A stretch of DNA of 64,000 bases from Actinomadura barringtoniae (GTDB taxonomy: Bacteria > Actinomycetota > Actinomycetes > Streptosporangiales > Streptosporangiaceae). Location: contig NZ_JAGEOJ010000006.1 of the NCBI RefSeq assembly GCF_017573505.1, positions 372,001-436,000 of the forward strand, in the 5' to 3' direction. The notes under the pieces were generated by a model. That model saw only the letters and a program-made list of their open reading frames with translations, was not told the origin of the DNA and did no database searches. A program made the position numbers and the translations under genes. Shown here piece by piece: positions 7,786 to 16,390 of this stretch (within the stretch, counting starts at the first letter, position 1; each line of letters begins with the position of its first letter).

Positions 7786-8624
7786 CGGCCGTACCCGTCG
7801 CGCGGCGTGCTCGCCGCGTCCTGCTGTACGCGGGCGTCGTGCTCGTGGTCGTCTACTGCCTCGCGCCGTTCTACTGGATGGTCGCGTCGGCGTTCCGGCG
7901 CCCGCAGGACCAGTTCGAGAACTCGATCATCCCGACGCGCTGGTCGGTGGAGAACTTCACCGCGGTGTTCGGCGGGCACAACGGCTTCGAGCGCGCGCTG
8001 CTGAACAGCCTCGTCGTCGCCGGAACGACCACGCTCCTGACACTGGTCATCGGCATGGCGACCGCCTACGCCCTCGCCCGGCTGTCGTTCCCCGGCAAGA
8101 ACCTTTTCCTCGGGCTGATCATCGCGACCACGATGTTCCCGGGCATCTCGCAGATCGTGCCGCTGCTGAAGCTGTTCACCGACATCAAGTGGATCAACAC
8201 CTACCAGGCGATGATCGTGCCGAGCCTGGGCTTCGCGCTGCCGCTCAGCATCTGGCTGCTCACCACGTTCTTCCGCCAGCTGCCGTTCGAGCTGGAGCAG
8301 GCGGCGATGGTGGACGGCTGCACGCGGGGCCAGGCGTTCCGCAAGGTGATCGTGCCGCTGGCCGCGCCGGGGGTCTTCACCACGGCGATCATCACGTTCA
8401 TGACGGCCTGGAACGAGTACATCATCGCGCTGTCCATGACCACCGAGAAGGACATGCAGACCGCCACCGTCGCGATCTCCAAGTTCACCGGGGTGAGCGG
8501 CCAGGACCAGCCGTTCGGCACCCAGATGGCGGCCGGGGTCGTCGTCACCGTGCCGCTGATCATCGTCGTGCTGGTCTTCCAGCGCCGTATCGTCGCCGGG
8601 CTCACCGCCGGCGGCGTCAAGTAG
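7782..8624 (+). CDS. MalG-like sugar ABC transporter permease (CUT1)
   Basis: 280 residues with six predicted membrane segments. The N-terminal YCLAPFYWMVASAFR is typical of MalG-type permeases, and the EAA loop reads EQAAMVDGCTRGQAF. The C-terminus QRRIVAGLTAGGVK is the canonical MalG tail. The start ATG overlaps the stop of the preceding permease. It pairs with the MalF-like subunit to form the translocation channel. The alpha-glucosidase gene begins 20 nt downstream, after a good CAGGGGGA ribosome binding site. Confidence 0.92.
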   Translation: MTAVPVARRARRVLLYAGVVLVVVYCLAPFYWMVASAFRRPQDQFENSIIPTRWSVENFTAVFGGHNGFERALLNSLVVAGTTTLLTLVIGMATAYALARLSFPGKNLFLGLIIATTMFPGISQIVPLLKLFTDIKWINTYQAMIVPSLGFALPLSIWLLTTFFRQLPFELEQAAMVDGCTRGQAFRKVIVPLAAPGVFTTAIITFMTAWNEYIIALSMTTEKDMQTATVAISKFTGVSGQDQPFGTQMAAGVVVTVPLIIVVLVFQRRIVAGLTAGGVK

Positions 8625-8643
8625 AGCGACAACAGGGGGACTC

Positions 8644-10386
8644 ATGACGCACAACGCCGCGCCGACCCTTCCGGGGCCTTCTGGCCGTCCGGGACTTGCG
8701 GGCAGTCCGGGACCTTCAGGCGGTCCGGACGCTGAACGGCCCGCCGGCACGCGGTGGTGGCGGGACGCGGTCATCTACCAGGTGTACGTCCGCAGCTTCG
8801 CCGACAGCGACGGCGACGGCATCGGCGACCTGCCGGGCATCCGCAGCCGGCTGCCCTACCTGGCGGACCTGGGCGTGGACGCGCTCTGGATCACCCCGTT
8901 CTACACCTCGCCGATGGCCGACTTCGGGTACGACGTCGCCGACTACCGCGACGTCGACCCGATCTTCGGAACGCTGGAGGACGCGCGCGCCCTCGTGCGC
9001 GAGGCCCACGACCACGGGCTGCGCGTCATCGTGGACGTGGTGCCGAACCACACCTCCGACCGGCACCTGTGGTTCCAGGAGGCGCTCGACGCCGAGCCCG
9101 GCTCGGCCGCCCGCGCCCACGCGCGTGCCCGCTACATCTTCCGCGACGGCCGCGGGCCGGACGGCGCCGAGCCGCCGAACGACTGGGAGTCGGTCTTCGG
9201 CGGCTCCGCCTGGACCCGTGTACCGGACGGCCAGTGGTACCTGCACCTTTTCGCACCCGAACAGCCCGACCTCGACTGGGACAACCCCGAGGTGCACGCC
9301 GAGTTCCAGGACATCCTGCGCTTCTGGCTGGACATCGGCGTGGACGGCTTCCGCGTCGACGTCGCGCACGGGATGGTCAAGGCGCCGGGCCTCCCGGACG
9401 CGGGCCGCACCGACCAGATCCGGATGCTCGGCACGGACGTGCTGCCCTACTTCGACCAGGACGGCGTGCACGAGATCCACCGCGCCTGGCGTCGCCTGCT
9501 CGACTCCTATGGCGGGGAACGGATCGCCGTGGCCGAGGCGTGGGCGTCCTCTCACGAACGCCTTTCCGCCTACGTGCGCCCGGACGAACTGCACCAGGCG
9601 TTCAACTTCCCCTACGTGGCAGCGGACTGGGACGCCCGCGCCAAGCGGGAGGTCATCGAAGAGTCGATGCGCACGAACGAGCTGGTCGGCGCCGCTCCCA
9701 CCTGGGTGCTGTCCAACCACGACGTGAAGCGCCATGTGACCCGATATGGCGACGGCGAGTTGGGCGTACGCCGGGCACGCGCGGCCGCCCTGCTCATGCT
9801 GGCTCTTCCCGGCTCGGCCTACATCTATCAAGGGGAAGAGCTGGGCCTTGCCGAGGTGCTCGACCTGCCTGCCGAATACCTCCAGGACCCGCAGCGAGCC
9901 CGCGATCCCGAATCGGGCCGTGACGGCTGCCGCGTACCGCTCCCCTGGTCGGGCGAAGAACCCCCGTTCAATTTCAGCGCGTCCAAGAGCTGGCTCCCCA
10001 TCCCGGACCGCTGGCAGGGCCTCACCGTGGAAAAGCAGTCGTCCGACCCCGAATCGATGCTCTCCCTCTACCGCGCCGCACTCCGCATGCGCCGCGAGCA
10101 CCCCGCCCTGGGCGACGGTACTTTGCACTGGCTGGTAGGCCCTCCCGGCACCCTGGTCTTCGCCCGCAGCGCGACCCCTGAAGACGAGACTCCTGAAGAT
10201 GATGGCCCCCGCATCACGTGCGCGGTGAACCTCAGCGACAAGACCGTTCGCATCCCCACCTACGGCCGCCCCTTGCTCGCGAGCGCTCCCATTCGCCCGG
10301 ACGGGGAATGCCTGGTCCTCCCACCCGACACCGCCGTGTGGTGCGCGACCACCACCGGCCCTAACGACCATGGGGTGGAAAGGTAA
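8644..10386 (+). CDS. Intracellular alpha-glucosidase / oligosaccharide hydrolase (GH13)
   Basis: 580 residues, no signal peptide. The first ~35 residues are low-complexity Pro/Gly/Ser and may be dispensable. The catalytic domain starts with WWRDAVIYQVYVRSF, typical of oligo-1,6-glucosidase, alpha-glucosidase and trehalose synthase relatives. GH13 regions seen are DVVPNHTSD, GFRVDVAHG (nucleophile Asp), VAEAWA (acid/base Glu) and LSNHDVKRH. The likely role is hydrolysis of imported maltose or maltodextrins to glucose, as for AglA-type enzymes downstream of aglEFG/malEFG. Trehalose synthase is less likely because no maltokinase domain or neighbour is present. Confidence 0.88.
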   Translation: MTHNAAPTLPGPSGRPGLAGSPGPSGGPDAERPAGTRWWRDAVIYQVYVRSFADSDGDGIGDLPGIRSRLPYLADLGVDALWITPFYTSPMADFGYDVADYRDVDPIFGTLEDARALVREAHDHGLRVIVDVVPNHTSDRHLWFQEALDAEPGSAARAHARARYIFRDGRGPDGAEPPNDWESVFGGSAWTRVPDGQWYLHLFAPEQPDLDWDNPEVHAEFQDILRFWLDIGVDGFRVDVAHGMVKAPGLPDAGRTDQIRMLGTDVLPYFDQDGVHEIHRAWRRLLDSYGGERIAVAEAWASSHERLSAYVRPDELHQAFNFPYVAADWDARAKREVIEESMRTNELVGAAPTWVLSNHDVKRHVTRYGDGELGVRRARAAALLMLALPGSAYIYQGEELGLAEVLDLPAEYLQDPQRARDPESGRDGCRVPLPWSGEEPPFNFSASKSWLPIPDRWQGLTVEKQSSDPESMLSLYRAALRMRREHPALGDGTLHWLVGPPGTLVFARSATPEDETPEDDGPRITCAVNLSDKTVRIPTYGRPLLASAPIRPDGECLVLPPDTAVWCATTTGPNDHGVER

Positions 10387-10387
10387 A

Positions 10388-11407
10388 TTGAGCCCCGTGA
10401 CAATGCGCTTGGCCGACATCGCGGCCCATGCGGGCGTCAGCGAGGCGACCGTGAGCCGAGTGCTCAACGGCAAGCCGGGCGTGGCAACCTCGACCCGTCA
10501 GGCCGTCCTGACGGCCCTGGACGTCCTCGGCTACGAGCGCCCGCCTCGCCTCCGCCAGCAGCGCGCGGGCCTGATCGGCCTCATCGTCCCCGAGCTGAGC
10601 AACCCGATCTTCCCCGCGTTCGCCCAGATCATCGAGAACACCCTCGCCCAGGCCGGCTACGCCGCCGTCCTGTGCACGATGACCGCCGGCGGCATCCGCG
10701 AGGACGACTACACCGAGCTCCTGCTGGAGCGCGGCGTGGCGGGCATCATCCTGGTGAACGGGGAGCACGCCGACTCCCAGTCCGACCCGGCGCGCTACAT
10801 CCGCCTCACCGACCGCGGCCTGCCGATCGTCCTGATCAACGGGTTCCGCCCCGACATCCCGGCGCCGTTCATCTCCAACGACGACACCGCCTCCCTGGAG
10901 ATGGCCGTCGCGCACCTGGCCGCGCTGGGCCACCAGCGCATCGGCCTGGCCGTCGGGCAGGAACGCTTCGTGCCCTCCATCCGCAAGACCGAGGGCTTCC
11001 GCCGCGGCATGAAGGAGCACCTGAACGCCACCGACGTGGACGACCTCATCGTCAACACCCTCTTCACCGTCGAAGGCGGACAAGCCGCTGCCCAGCAACT
11101 CCTCGACAGCGGCGCCACCGCCATCTGCTGCGGCAGCGACATCATCGCCATCGGCGCCATACGAGGAGTCCGCCAGCGCGGCCTTCGCGTTCCCGAGGAC
11201 GTCTCCGTCGTGGGCTTCGACGACTCCCCCATGACCGCCTACCTGGACCCGCCGCTCACCACGGTCCGCCAGCCCGTACGGGAGATGAGCCTGGCCGCCG
11301 TAGAGAACCTCCTGGAAGAGTTGGGCGGAGCCAAGGTCCCCCGTACCGAGCTGCTCTACCGCCCCGAGTTGGTCGTACGCCGTTCCACCGCCCCCCGAAA
11401 GGCCTGA
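10388..11407 (+). CDS. LacI-family transcriptional regulator
   Basis: About 339 residues. The LacI helix-turn-helix and hinge are near the N-terminus (MRLADIAAHAGVSEATVSRVLNGKPGV), then a periplasmic-binding-protein-like effector domain ending VSVVGFDDSPMTAYL and LTTVRQP. The start is uncertain: the TTG at 10388 has GGAAAGG 5 nt upstream, and a GTG at 10397 is also in frame. It directly follows the alpha-glucosidase and precedes a ureohydrolase by about 30 nt. It could be the MalR of the maltose genes or a local regulator of the ureohydrolase; no palindrome is seen directly before the ureohydrolase to decide. Confidence 0.88.
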   Translation: MSPVTMRLADIAAHAGVSEATVSRVLNGKPGVATSTRQAVLTALDVLGYERPPRLRQQRAGLIGLIVPELSNPIFPAFAQIIENTLAQAGYAAVLCTMTAGGIREDDYTELLLERGVAGIILVNGEHADSQSDPARYIRLTDRGLPIVLINGFRPDIPAPFISNDDTASLEMAVAHLAALGHQRIGLAVGQERFVPSIRKTEGFRRGMKEHLNATDVDDLIVNTLFTVEGGQAAAQQLLDSGATAICCGSDIIAIGAIRGVRQRGLRVPEDVSVVGFDDSPMTAYLDPPLTTVRQPVREMSLAAVENLLEELGGAKVPRTELLYRPELVVRRSTAPRKA

Positions 11408-11436
11408 GGAAGCCACCACACCACCAGGAGAGACGC

Positions 11437-12447
11437 ATGAGCCCGCAGGAGCGGTACGGCACGCAGTTCGGTCCCGACATCACCTTTCTCGGCGTACCGC
11501 GCTGCACCTGGTCGGACCCGTCCACGTACGCCGACGCGGACGTGGTCATCATGGGCGCACCGTTCGACGGCGGAACGTCACACCGGCCCGGCACCCGCTT
11601 CGGCCCGCAGTACATCCGGCAGACCGACTACCTGCCGCACGACGGTTCACGCCCGTCCCTGGCACTGCGCGTGGACGGTCTGCGCGACGACCTGACCGTC
11701 TACGACGCCGGGGACGTACAGATGTACTCCGGCGACGCGGAACGTTCCGTTCGCGACCTCCAGGAAGCGGTCTACACCGTCACCGCGAACAACGCCATCC
11801 CGCTGATCCTGGGCGGCGACCACACCATCGCCTGGCCGGACGCCGCAGGCGTCGCGCAGCACCTCGGCCAGGGCCGCGTATCGATGATTCACTTCGACGC
11901 GCACGCCGACACCGGGAACATCGAGTTCGGCTCCCTGATCGGGCACGGCCAGCCGATGCGCCGCCTGATCGAGTCTGGCGCGCTGCGCGGCGACCGGTTC
12001 CTGCAGATCGGCCTGCGCGGCTACTGGCCGGGCCCCGAGACCCTCGACTGGATGGCCGGGCAGGGCATGCGCTCGTACGAGATGACCGAGATCGTCGCCC
12101 GTGGCCTGGAGGAGTGCCTCACCGAGGCGTTCTCCATCGCCACCGACGACTGCGACGGCGTCTTCCTCTCCGTCGACATCGACGTGTGCGACCCCGGCCA
12201 CGCCCCCGGCACGGGCACACCCGAACCTGGCGGCCTGACCGCCCGCCAGCTCCTGGACTCCGTCCGCCGCATCGCCTACGAACTCCCCCTGGTCGGCATC
12301 GACGTAGTCGAAGTCTCCCCGCCCTACGACCACGCGGACATAACCTCCGCCCTGGCCAACCGCGTAGTCCTCGAGGCCCTCTCAGGCATCGCCCGCCGCC
12401 GCAACGGCACCCCCTGGGACCCGAGGCGACCCCTCCTCGACAGGTAA
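11437..12447 (+). CDS. Agmatinase/guanidino-acid ureohydrolase family protein
   Basis: 336 residues. It has all three binuclear-manganese motifs of the arginase superfamily: GGDHT, DAHAD and SVDIDVCDPGHAPGTGTPEPGG. The SPPYDHADIT stretch near the C-terminus and the GAPFDGGTSHRPGTRFGP N-terminal motif match agmatinases and guanidinobutyrases rather than arginase. The reaction is release of urea from a guanidino compound; the actual substrate is not readable from sequence. The ATG at 11437 follows CCAGGAGAG. Its place directly behind a LacI-type regulator, after maltose genes, is unusual for a nitrogen-metabolism enzyme. Confidence 0.88.
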   Translation: MSPQERYGTQFGPDITFLGVPRCTWSDPSTYADADVVIMGAPFDGGTSHRPGTRFGPQYIRQTDYLPHDGSRPSLALRVDGLRDDLTVYDAGDVQMYSGDAERSVRDLQEAVYTVTANNAIPLILGGDHTIAWPDAAGVAQHLGQGRVSMIHFDAHADTGNIEFGSLIGHGQPMRRLIESGALRGDRFLQIGLRGYWPGPETLDWMAGQGMRSYEMTEIVARGLEECLTEAFSIATDDCDGVFLSVDIDVCDPGHAPGTGTPEPGGLTARQLLDSVRRIAYELPLVGIDVVEVSPPYDHADITSALANRVVLEALSGIARRRNGTPWDPRRPLLDR

Positions 12448-12450
12448 AAG

Positions 12451-12468
12451 GGTGGGGTTAACTCCACC
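12451..12468 (+). terminator. Possible terminator hairpin after the ureohydrolase gene
   Basis: GGTGG (12451-12455) and CCACC (12464-12468) flank a GTTAAC core, forming a short stem-loop directly after the stop codon, without a U tract. It is modest in strength. The remaining ~110 nt to the next gene show nothing else clear. Confidence 0.35.
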
Positions 12469-12577
12469 ATGCCCCCTGGGTCCAGCCTCCTGCCACTGAC
12501 GGGTTGGGCCCAATGTCTTTGTCGTAGCCCCGCGCGAGAGTTGATCTCGTCACAGAACACGGCGAGAGGACGGGGTC

Positions 12578-13396
12578 ATGGCAATCGAGGCAATCCACAC
12601 ACCACGCCTGGGACGGCTGCGCCCCCTGGCGACCGAAGTGAGCCTCCTGGTCGTCCTCTTCGCCATCTACAAGTGGGGCCGGACGCTCATCGAGGGAAGC
12701 GTCGCCCACGCGACGTCCAACGCCCACTGGATCTGGCACCTGGAACGCGCCCTCCCTTTTCCGAGCGAGAAAACGGTCCAGCACTTCTTCCTCCAGTGGG
12801 ACCACACCGCGTTCCTGGCCAATCTCTACTACGTAGGGGTCCATTTCCCCGGCACAGCGGCGTTCCTCATCTGGCTGTACGTGCGCCACCGCGACCATTA
12901 CAAGCGCGTCCGCACCCAACTGGTCATCCTGACCGCCGCAGGCCTGGCCGTGCACATGTTCTTCCCCCTCTCACCGCCCCGCCTAAGCGGTTTCGGAATG
13001 GTCGACACCATGCTCACCGTCGGCCCCTCCGCCTACCCCGCCCAAGCCAACGGAATCGCCAACCAGTACGCCGCGATGCCCTCACTCCACTTCGGCTGGG
13101 CCCTTCTGGTGGCGATCGCGGTCATCCGAGTCTCCACGAGCAAGTGGCGCTGGCTGGTGGCCCTCCACGCCCCGCTCACCCTCTTCGTCATCGTCGTCAC
13201 CGCCAACCACTACTGGGCCGACTGCGCCGTGGCCACCGCCCTCCTGGCGATCGCCATGCTCACCGTTCACCTGGCCACCCGCCGCAACCGCAAGCCGACC
13301 CGCCCCATCCCGCCGGCCCCCACCACCCACGAGGCGATCCCCCTCCCCACCGAGCCCGCCGAAGACCGCACCCGCGAACTGGTCGGCGCCGCCTAA
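12578..13396 (+). CDS. PAP2-superfamily membrane phosphatase (PAP2_3 type)
   Basis: 272 residues with about six hydrophobic segments. The PAP2/vanadium-peroxidase active-site motifs are recognisable: PLSPPRL, MPSLHFGWALL (conserved Ser-His) and a later TANHYWADCAV (conserved His/Asp). This set fits the PAP2_3 group that includes inositolphosphotransferase-like and lipid phosphatase proteins. A cytoplasmic, charged Pro/Glu-rich tail follows the last helix. It probably acts on a membrane lipid phosphate or phospho-head-group. Its stop overlaps the stop of the convergent hydrolase gene by 4 nt. Confidence 0.85.
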   Translation: MAIEAIHTPRLGRLRPLATEVSLLVVLFAIYKWGRTLIEGSVAHATSNAHWIWHLERALPFPSEKTVQHFFLQWDHTAFLANLYYVGVHFPGTAAFLIWLYVRHRDHYKRVRTQLVILTAAGLAVHMFFPLSPPRLSGFGMVDTMLTVGPSAYPAQANGIANQYAAMPSLHFGWALLVAIAVIRVSTSKWRWLVALHAPLTLFVIVVTANHYWADCAVATALLAIAMLTVHLATRRNRKPTRPIPPAPTTHEAIPLPTEPAEDRTRELVGAA

Positions 13397-14283
13397 CCCG
13401 CAGAATCAAGAAATCCGCAAATGGTTTCGGCGATGGCCGGATAGTCCTCCCCGAACCAAACGAAATGACTGGACGCCCGGCTGATGACCAGCCGGGCGTT
13501 CGGCAATACATCCGCGAGTGCCTCACCATGAGCGAACGGCACCGCTCCGTCCTGAGGACTGGCGATCACCAAAGCGGCCTGACCAACCCCCGCCGCGATC
13601 TCCCGATAGCCCGCGACATCCCTGAAGTCACGCAGATCAGCGGCAAAACCACTCCCCGAACGCATCCGCTCGAACAACCCCGCGACGAGGGCCCGATTCA
13701 CCTCGTCCAGAACCACACCGACCGGCTCGACACTCAAATCACGCAACAGCAGCCGCAACCCCGCTCCCGGCCATCGCCGCACCAACGAGTGCAGCAACCC
13801 CCAGGTCAGACGCTCGGTACGCGGACCGAACGCGACCCCGCTCCCCAGCCGCGTCCATCGGCCAGGCCAAGCCAACGGGCCGACCGCACTCTGCAAAATG
13901 AGCCGCTCCACCAAATCCGGACACCGTGCAGCCATGCTGACCGCGCTCAACCCGCCTGCCGACTGCCCCACCGCCGCGGCCACAGACCCGATCCCAAGCC
14001 GTTCACACAGCTCAGCGACGACCTCTGAAAACCCGGCAACGCCAACAGGCGTCCGGCCATACCCAGGCCGCGACGGCGCGAGCACCGTGAATCCCGCCTC
14101 CGCGAACACCTCCTCCCCCAAAGGAAGCGAAGCCCGCATATGCCCGCCGTGCATCATCAGGACAACCCGCGGACCGCGCCGCTCCAGCCGGTACTCGACC
14201 ACCCCGCGAGACAGCTCGACGACCTCGGTAGGACGCTCCACGACCGCCACCATGCCCAGACCGTACGTCGCCCCGGCTCCCAT
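13393..14283 (-). CDS. Alpha/beta-hydrolase family protein
   Basis: 296 residues from 14283, or 286 from a second ATG at 14253; neither has a strong ribosome binding site. The fold is clear: VVLMMHGGH oxyanion loop, nucleophile elbow GQSAGGLSA (Ser), an acid residue in the SPQDGAVPFAHG strand (Asp) and a catalytic His in SSHFVWFGED. No secretion signal is seen. The substrate is unknown; haloperoxidase-like and esterase-like members share this layout. The gene converges on the PAP2 gene, and its 5' end abuts the remains of a broken Uma2 gene. Confidence 0.82.
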   Translation of the reverse strand: MGAGATYGLGMVAVVERPTEVVELSRGVVEYRLERRGPRVVLMMHGGHMRASLPLGEEVFAEAGFTVLAPSRPGYGRTPVGVAGFSEVVAELCERLGIGSVAAAVGQSAGGLSAVSMAARCPDLVERLILQSAVGPLAWPGRWTRLGSGVAFGPRTERLTWGLLHSLVRRWPGAGLRLLLRDLSVEPVGVVLDEVNRALVAGLFERMRSGSGFAADLRDFRDVAGYREIAAGVGQAALVIASPQDGAVPFAHGEALADVLPNARLVISRASSHFVWFGEDYPAIAETICGFLDSAG

Positions 14284-14289
14284 CGGCGG

Positions 14290-14845
14290 ACGGGCCAGTG
14301 CGGAAACTGGCGAGGCACGCGGGTCTTGGTCTCGTCGCGGAAGTTCTCGATGATCGACTCGATCTGCCTGGTCTGGCGGGTCGCCTCGAGTCGGTCCAGG
14401 TACAGGTTGTGGCGGGCCAGGGCATCGAGCCGAAGCCGAGGGAGGTCACGAGTTTCGTCGGAACGTCGATCCCGTGAACGGCCGCGAGGCTGGCCATGTC
14501 CTCGACGACCATGACCGCGTCCGGCGCGTGGAGCCTTCGGTCATCCGGCAGGCAGCGGTACACGGTCACGTCGGGGCGGCGGAAATTGAGCGGCACGTCG
14601 CTGAATCTCACATCGACGTCGGTCTCGACCATGAGGCACGGTTCGGGCTTGCGTCCCGCCTCAAGGGCCGCCGCCAGCCTCCGCACCACACGGTTGTGCG
14701 GCCGGGAGGCGCTCTCGCATTTGACGATGTGCCCGTCGATCACCTCGATCGTCTGGCAGAAATCCTCGGGCAGCGACTCGTACTCCTGGGCCGTGATCTG
14801 CGCCGGAATCCGGCGGTACCAGTCTTCTGGCCGACGGATCGTCAT
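14290..14845 (-). pseudogene. Broken Uma2-family gene joined to an unrelated out-of-frame coding remnant
   Basis: From the ATG at 14845, about 110 residues match the first two thirds of a Uma2 protein (AQEYESLPEDFCQTIEVIDG, then FRRPDVTVYRCLPDD and VMVVED). After that point (near 14515) the expected SPxSE strand and the catalytic Lys/Tyr helix are missing, and the frame runs into sequence unlike the family and on into the hydrolase gene. In another frame of the same strand, roughly 14480-14290, a plausible coding stretch appears (ALARHNLYLDRLEATRQ and IENFRDETKTRVPRQFPHW) with no start of its own. A deletion fusing two old genes explains this best. The 834-nt open frame from 14845 should not be read as one functional protein. 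Confidence 0.6.
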
Positions 14846-14894
14846 GTCGTCAGCCTATCGATCCATCGTCGGATAACGGTTGCGTTGCGGCGGG

Positions 14895-14942
14895 TTGACA
14901 GTGAAGCAGGTCACGGTCTTAGCTTCGTGGGAGCGCTCCCAC
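14895..14942 (+). promoter_or_regulatory. ceb promoter with CebR operator
   Basis: TTGACA (14895-14900) is followed 18-19 nt later by TTAGCTT, a reasonable -35/-10 pair. Directly downstream lies the perfect palindrome GTGGGAGCGCTCCCAC (14927-14942), whose 14-bp core TGGGAGCGCTCCCA is the established Streptomyces CebR box. The operator covers the expected transcription start, so repressor binding would block initiation until cellobiose or cello-oligosaccharide releases it. Confidence 0.92.
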
Positions 14943-14969
14943 ACCTGGATCGAGTGAGAGGGGTCCGCC

Positions 14970-16253
14970 ATGAGACGCGGGCTTGGAATCGGGCTGACGG
15001 CCGTGCTGGTCGCGGCCCTGGCGGGCTGCGGCGGAGGGGATGACAAGAAGTCGTCGGGGCCGGTCACGCTGACCGTCGACGTGTTCGGCGAGTTCGGCTA
15101 CGACCAGCTCTACAAGAGCTACGAGGCGTCCCACCCGGGCATCAAGATCAAGCAGCGGAAGGTCGACACGCTCGACAACTACAAGCCGCGGATCCAGCAG
15201 TGGATCGCCACGGGGAGCGGCGCCGGAGACGTGGTCGCCCTGGAGGAGGGGATCCTGCCGCTGTACATGCAGCAGCGGAGCAAGTTCCTCAACCTGTTCG
15301 ACTACGGGGGCAAGAGCCTGCAGGGCAACTTCCTGCCGTGGAAGTGGCAGATGGGCGTCAGCTCTGACGGGTCGCAGCTCGTCGGGCTCGGCACCGACAT
15401 CGGGCCGCTCGGCATGTGTTACCGCAAGGACCTCTTCAAGAAGGCGGGCCTGCCGACCGAGCGGGACGCGGTGTCCAAGCTCTGGCCGAACTGGGACTCC
15501 TACATGCAGACCGGGCAGAAGTTCCAGGGCAAGGTCAGCGGGACGAAGTGGCTGGACGGGCCGACGGCGATCTTCCGGGCGACCGTGCTGCAGAACGCGG
15601 GGGCCGGCCCGGGCTACAGCTTCTTCGACAAGAGCAACAACCTGGTCTTCGACACCAACCCGGCCGTCAAGACCGCCTTCGACACCTCGCTGAAGTTCGA
15701 GGCCGCGAAGATGTCCTCGGACATGTCGATCTTCACTCCGCCGTGGCAGACCGCGCTGAAGCGCGACACGTTCGCCACGATCCCGTGCCCGTCGTGGATG
15801 CTCGGCGGCATCGAGGAGTTCTCCGGCGGGTTCGGCAAGGGCAAGTGGGACGTCGCGGCGGTGCCGGGCGGCTCGGGCTACTGGGGCGGGTCGTGGCTCG
15901 CGGTGCCCAAGCAGACCAAGCACCCGAAGGAGGCCGCCGCGCTGGCGGAGTTCCTGACCAACCCGCAGGGCCAGACGGCCGCCTACAAGGACAAGAACGT
16001 CTTCCCGTCCTCGCCGCAGGCGGCGCAGGACCCGGCGGTCGCCAGTGCCACCAGCGCCTACTTCGGCGAGGCCCCGGTCGGCAAGATCTTCGGCGACATG
16101 GCCGCCCAGGTGAAGCCCGTGTACCTCGGCCCGAAGAACGAGGACGTGCGGCAGGCGGTCGAGAACGTCCTGATCGCGGTCGGCCAGGGCAAGGTCAAGC
16201 CCGAGGAGGCCTGGTCCAAGGCGGTGGACGCGGCCAAGAAGGCCGCCAGGTAG
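14970..16253 (+). CDS. cebE: Cellobiose/cello-oligosaccharide ABC transporter binding lipoprotein CebE
   Basis: 427 residues with a lipoprotein signal (lipobox LAGC, Cys20). The body is a family-1 solute-binding protein: VDVFGEFGYDQLYKSYEASH, YRKDLFKKAGLPT, a tryptophan-rich sugar-binding region (WPNWDSYM, WKWQMGV) and the C-terminal EEAWSKAVDAA helix. Identification as CebE rests on the order binding protein, two permeases, GH1 beta-glucosidase and LacI, behind a perfect CebR box, which is the ceb-bglC-cebR arrangement of Streptomyces. The start ATG is preceded by a GAGAGGGG ribosome binding site. A strong hairpin separates it from cebF. Confidence 0.92.
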   Translation: MRRGLGIGLTAVLVAALAGCGGGDDKKSSGPVTLTVDVFGEFGYDQLYKSYEASHPGIKIKQRKVDTLDNYKPRIQQWIATGSGAGDVVALEEGILPLYMQQRSKFLNLFDYGGKSLQGNFLPWKWQMGVSSDGSQLVGLGTDIGPLGMCYRKDLFKKAGLPTERDAVSKLWPNWDSYMQTGQKFQGKVSGTKWLDGPTAIFRATVLQNAGAGPGYSFFDKSNNLVFDTNPAVKTAFDTSLKFEAAKMSSDMSIFTPPWQTALKRDTFATIPCPSWMLGGIEEFSGGFGKGKWDVAAVPGGSGYWGGSWLAVPKQTKHPKEAAALAEFLTNPQGQTAAYKDKNVFPSSPQAAQDPAVASATSAYFGEAPVGKIFGDMAAQVKPVYLGPKNEDVRQAVENVLIAVGQGKVKPEEAWSKAVDAAKKAAR

Positions 16254-16260
16254 TCCACCG

Positions 16261-16323
16261 GGGCGGCGGCGTGACCGCGCCGCGCCGCCGCCCGCCCGCG
16301 GCAGACCGCCCGCCCGCGGCAGA
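16261..16323 (+). repeat. cebE-cebF intercistronic hairpin and 16-bp tandem direct repeat
   Basis: Just after the cebE stop, GGGCGGCGGCG (16261-16271) pairs perfectly with 16283-16293 across an 11-nt loop. It is followed by two copies of GCCCGCCCGCGGCAGA (16290-16305 and 16308-16323). A stable intercistronic hairpin of this kind is known in transporter operons to raise binding-protein mRNA relative to permease mRNA. That role is inferred here. Confidence 0.65.
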
Positions 16324-16390
16324 ACGCGGGGGCCGCCCATCGCGGCCGGCCCGACGCGGTCGCCGCCCCGCCGATCGGAAAGGAGGACGC

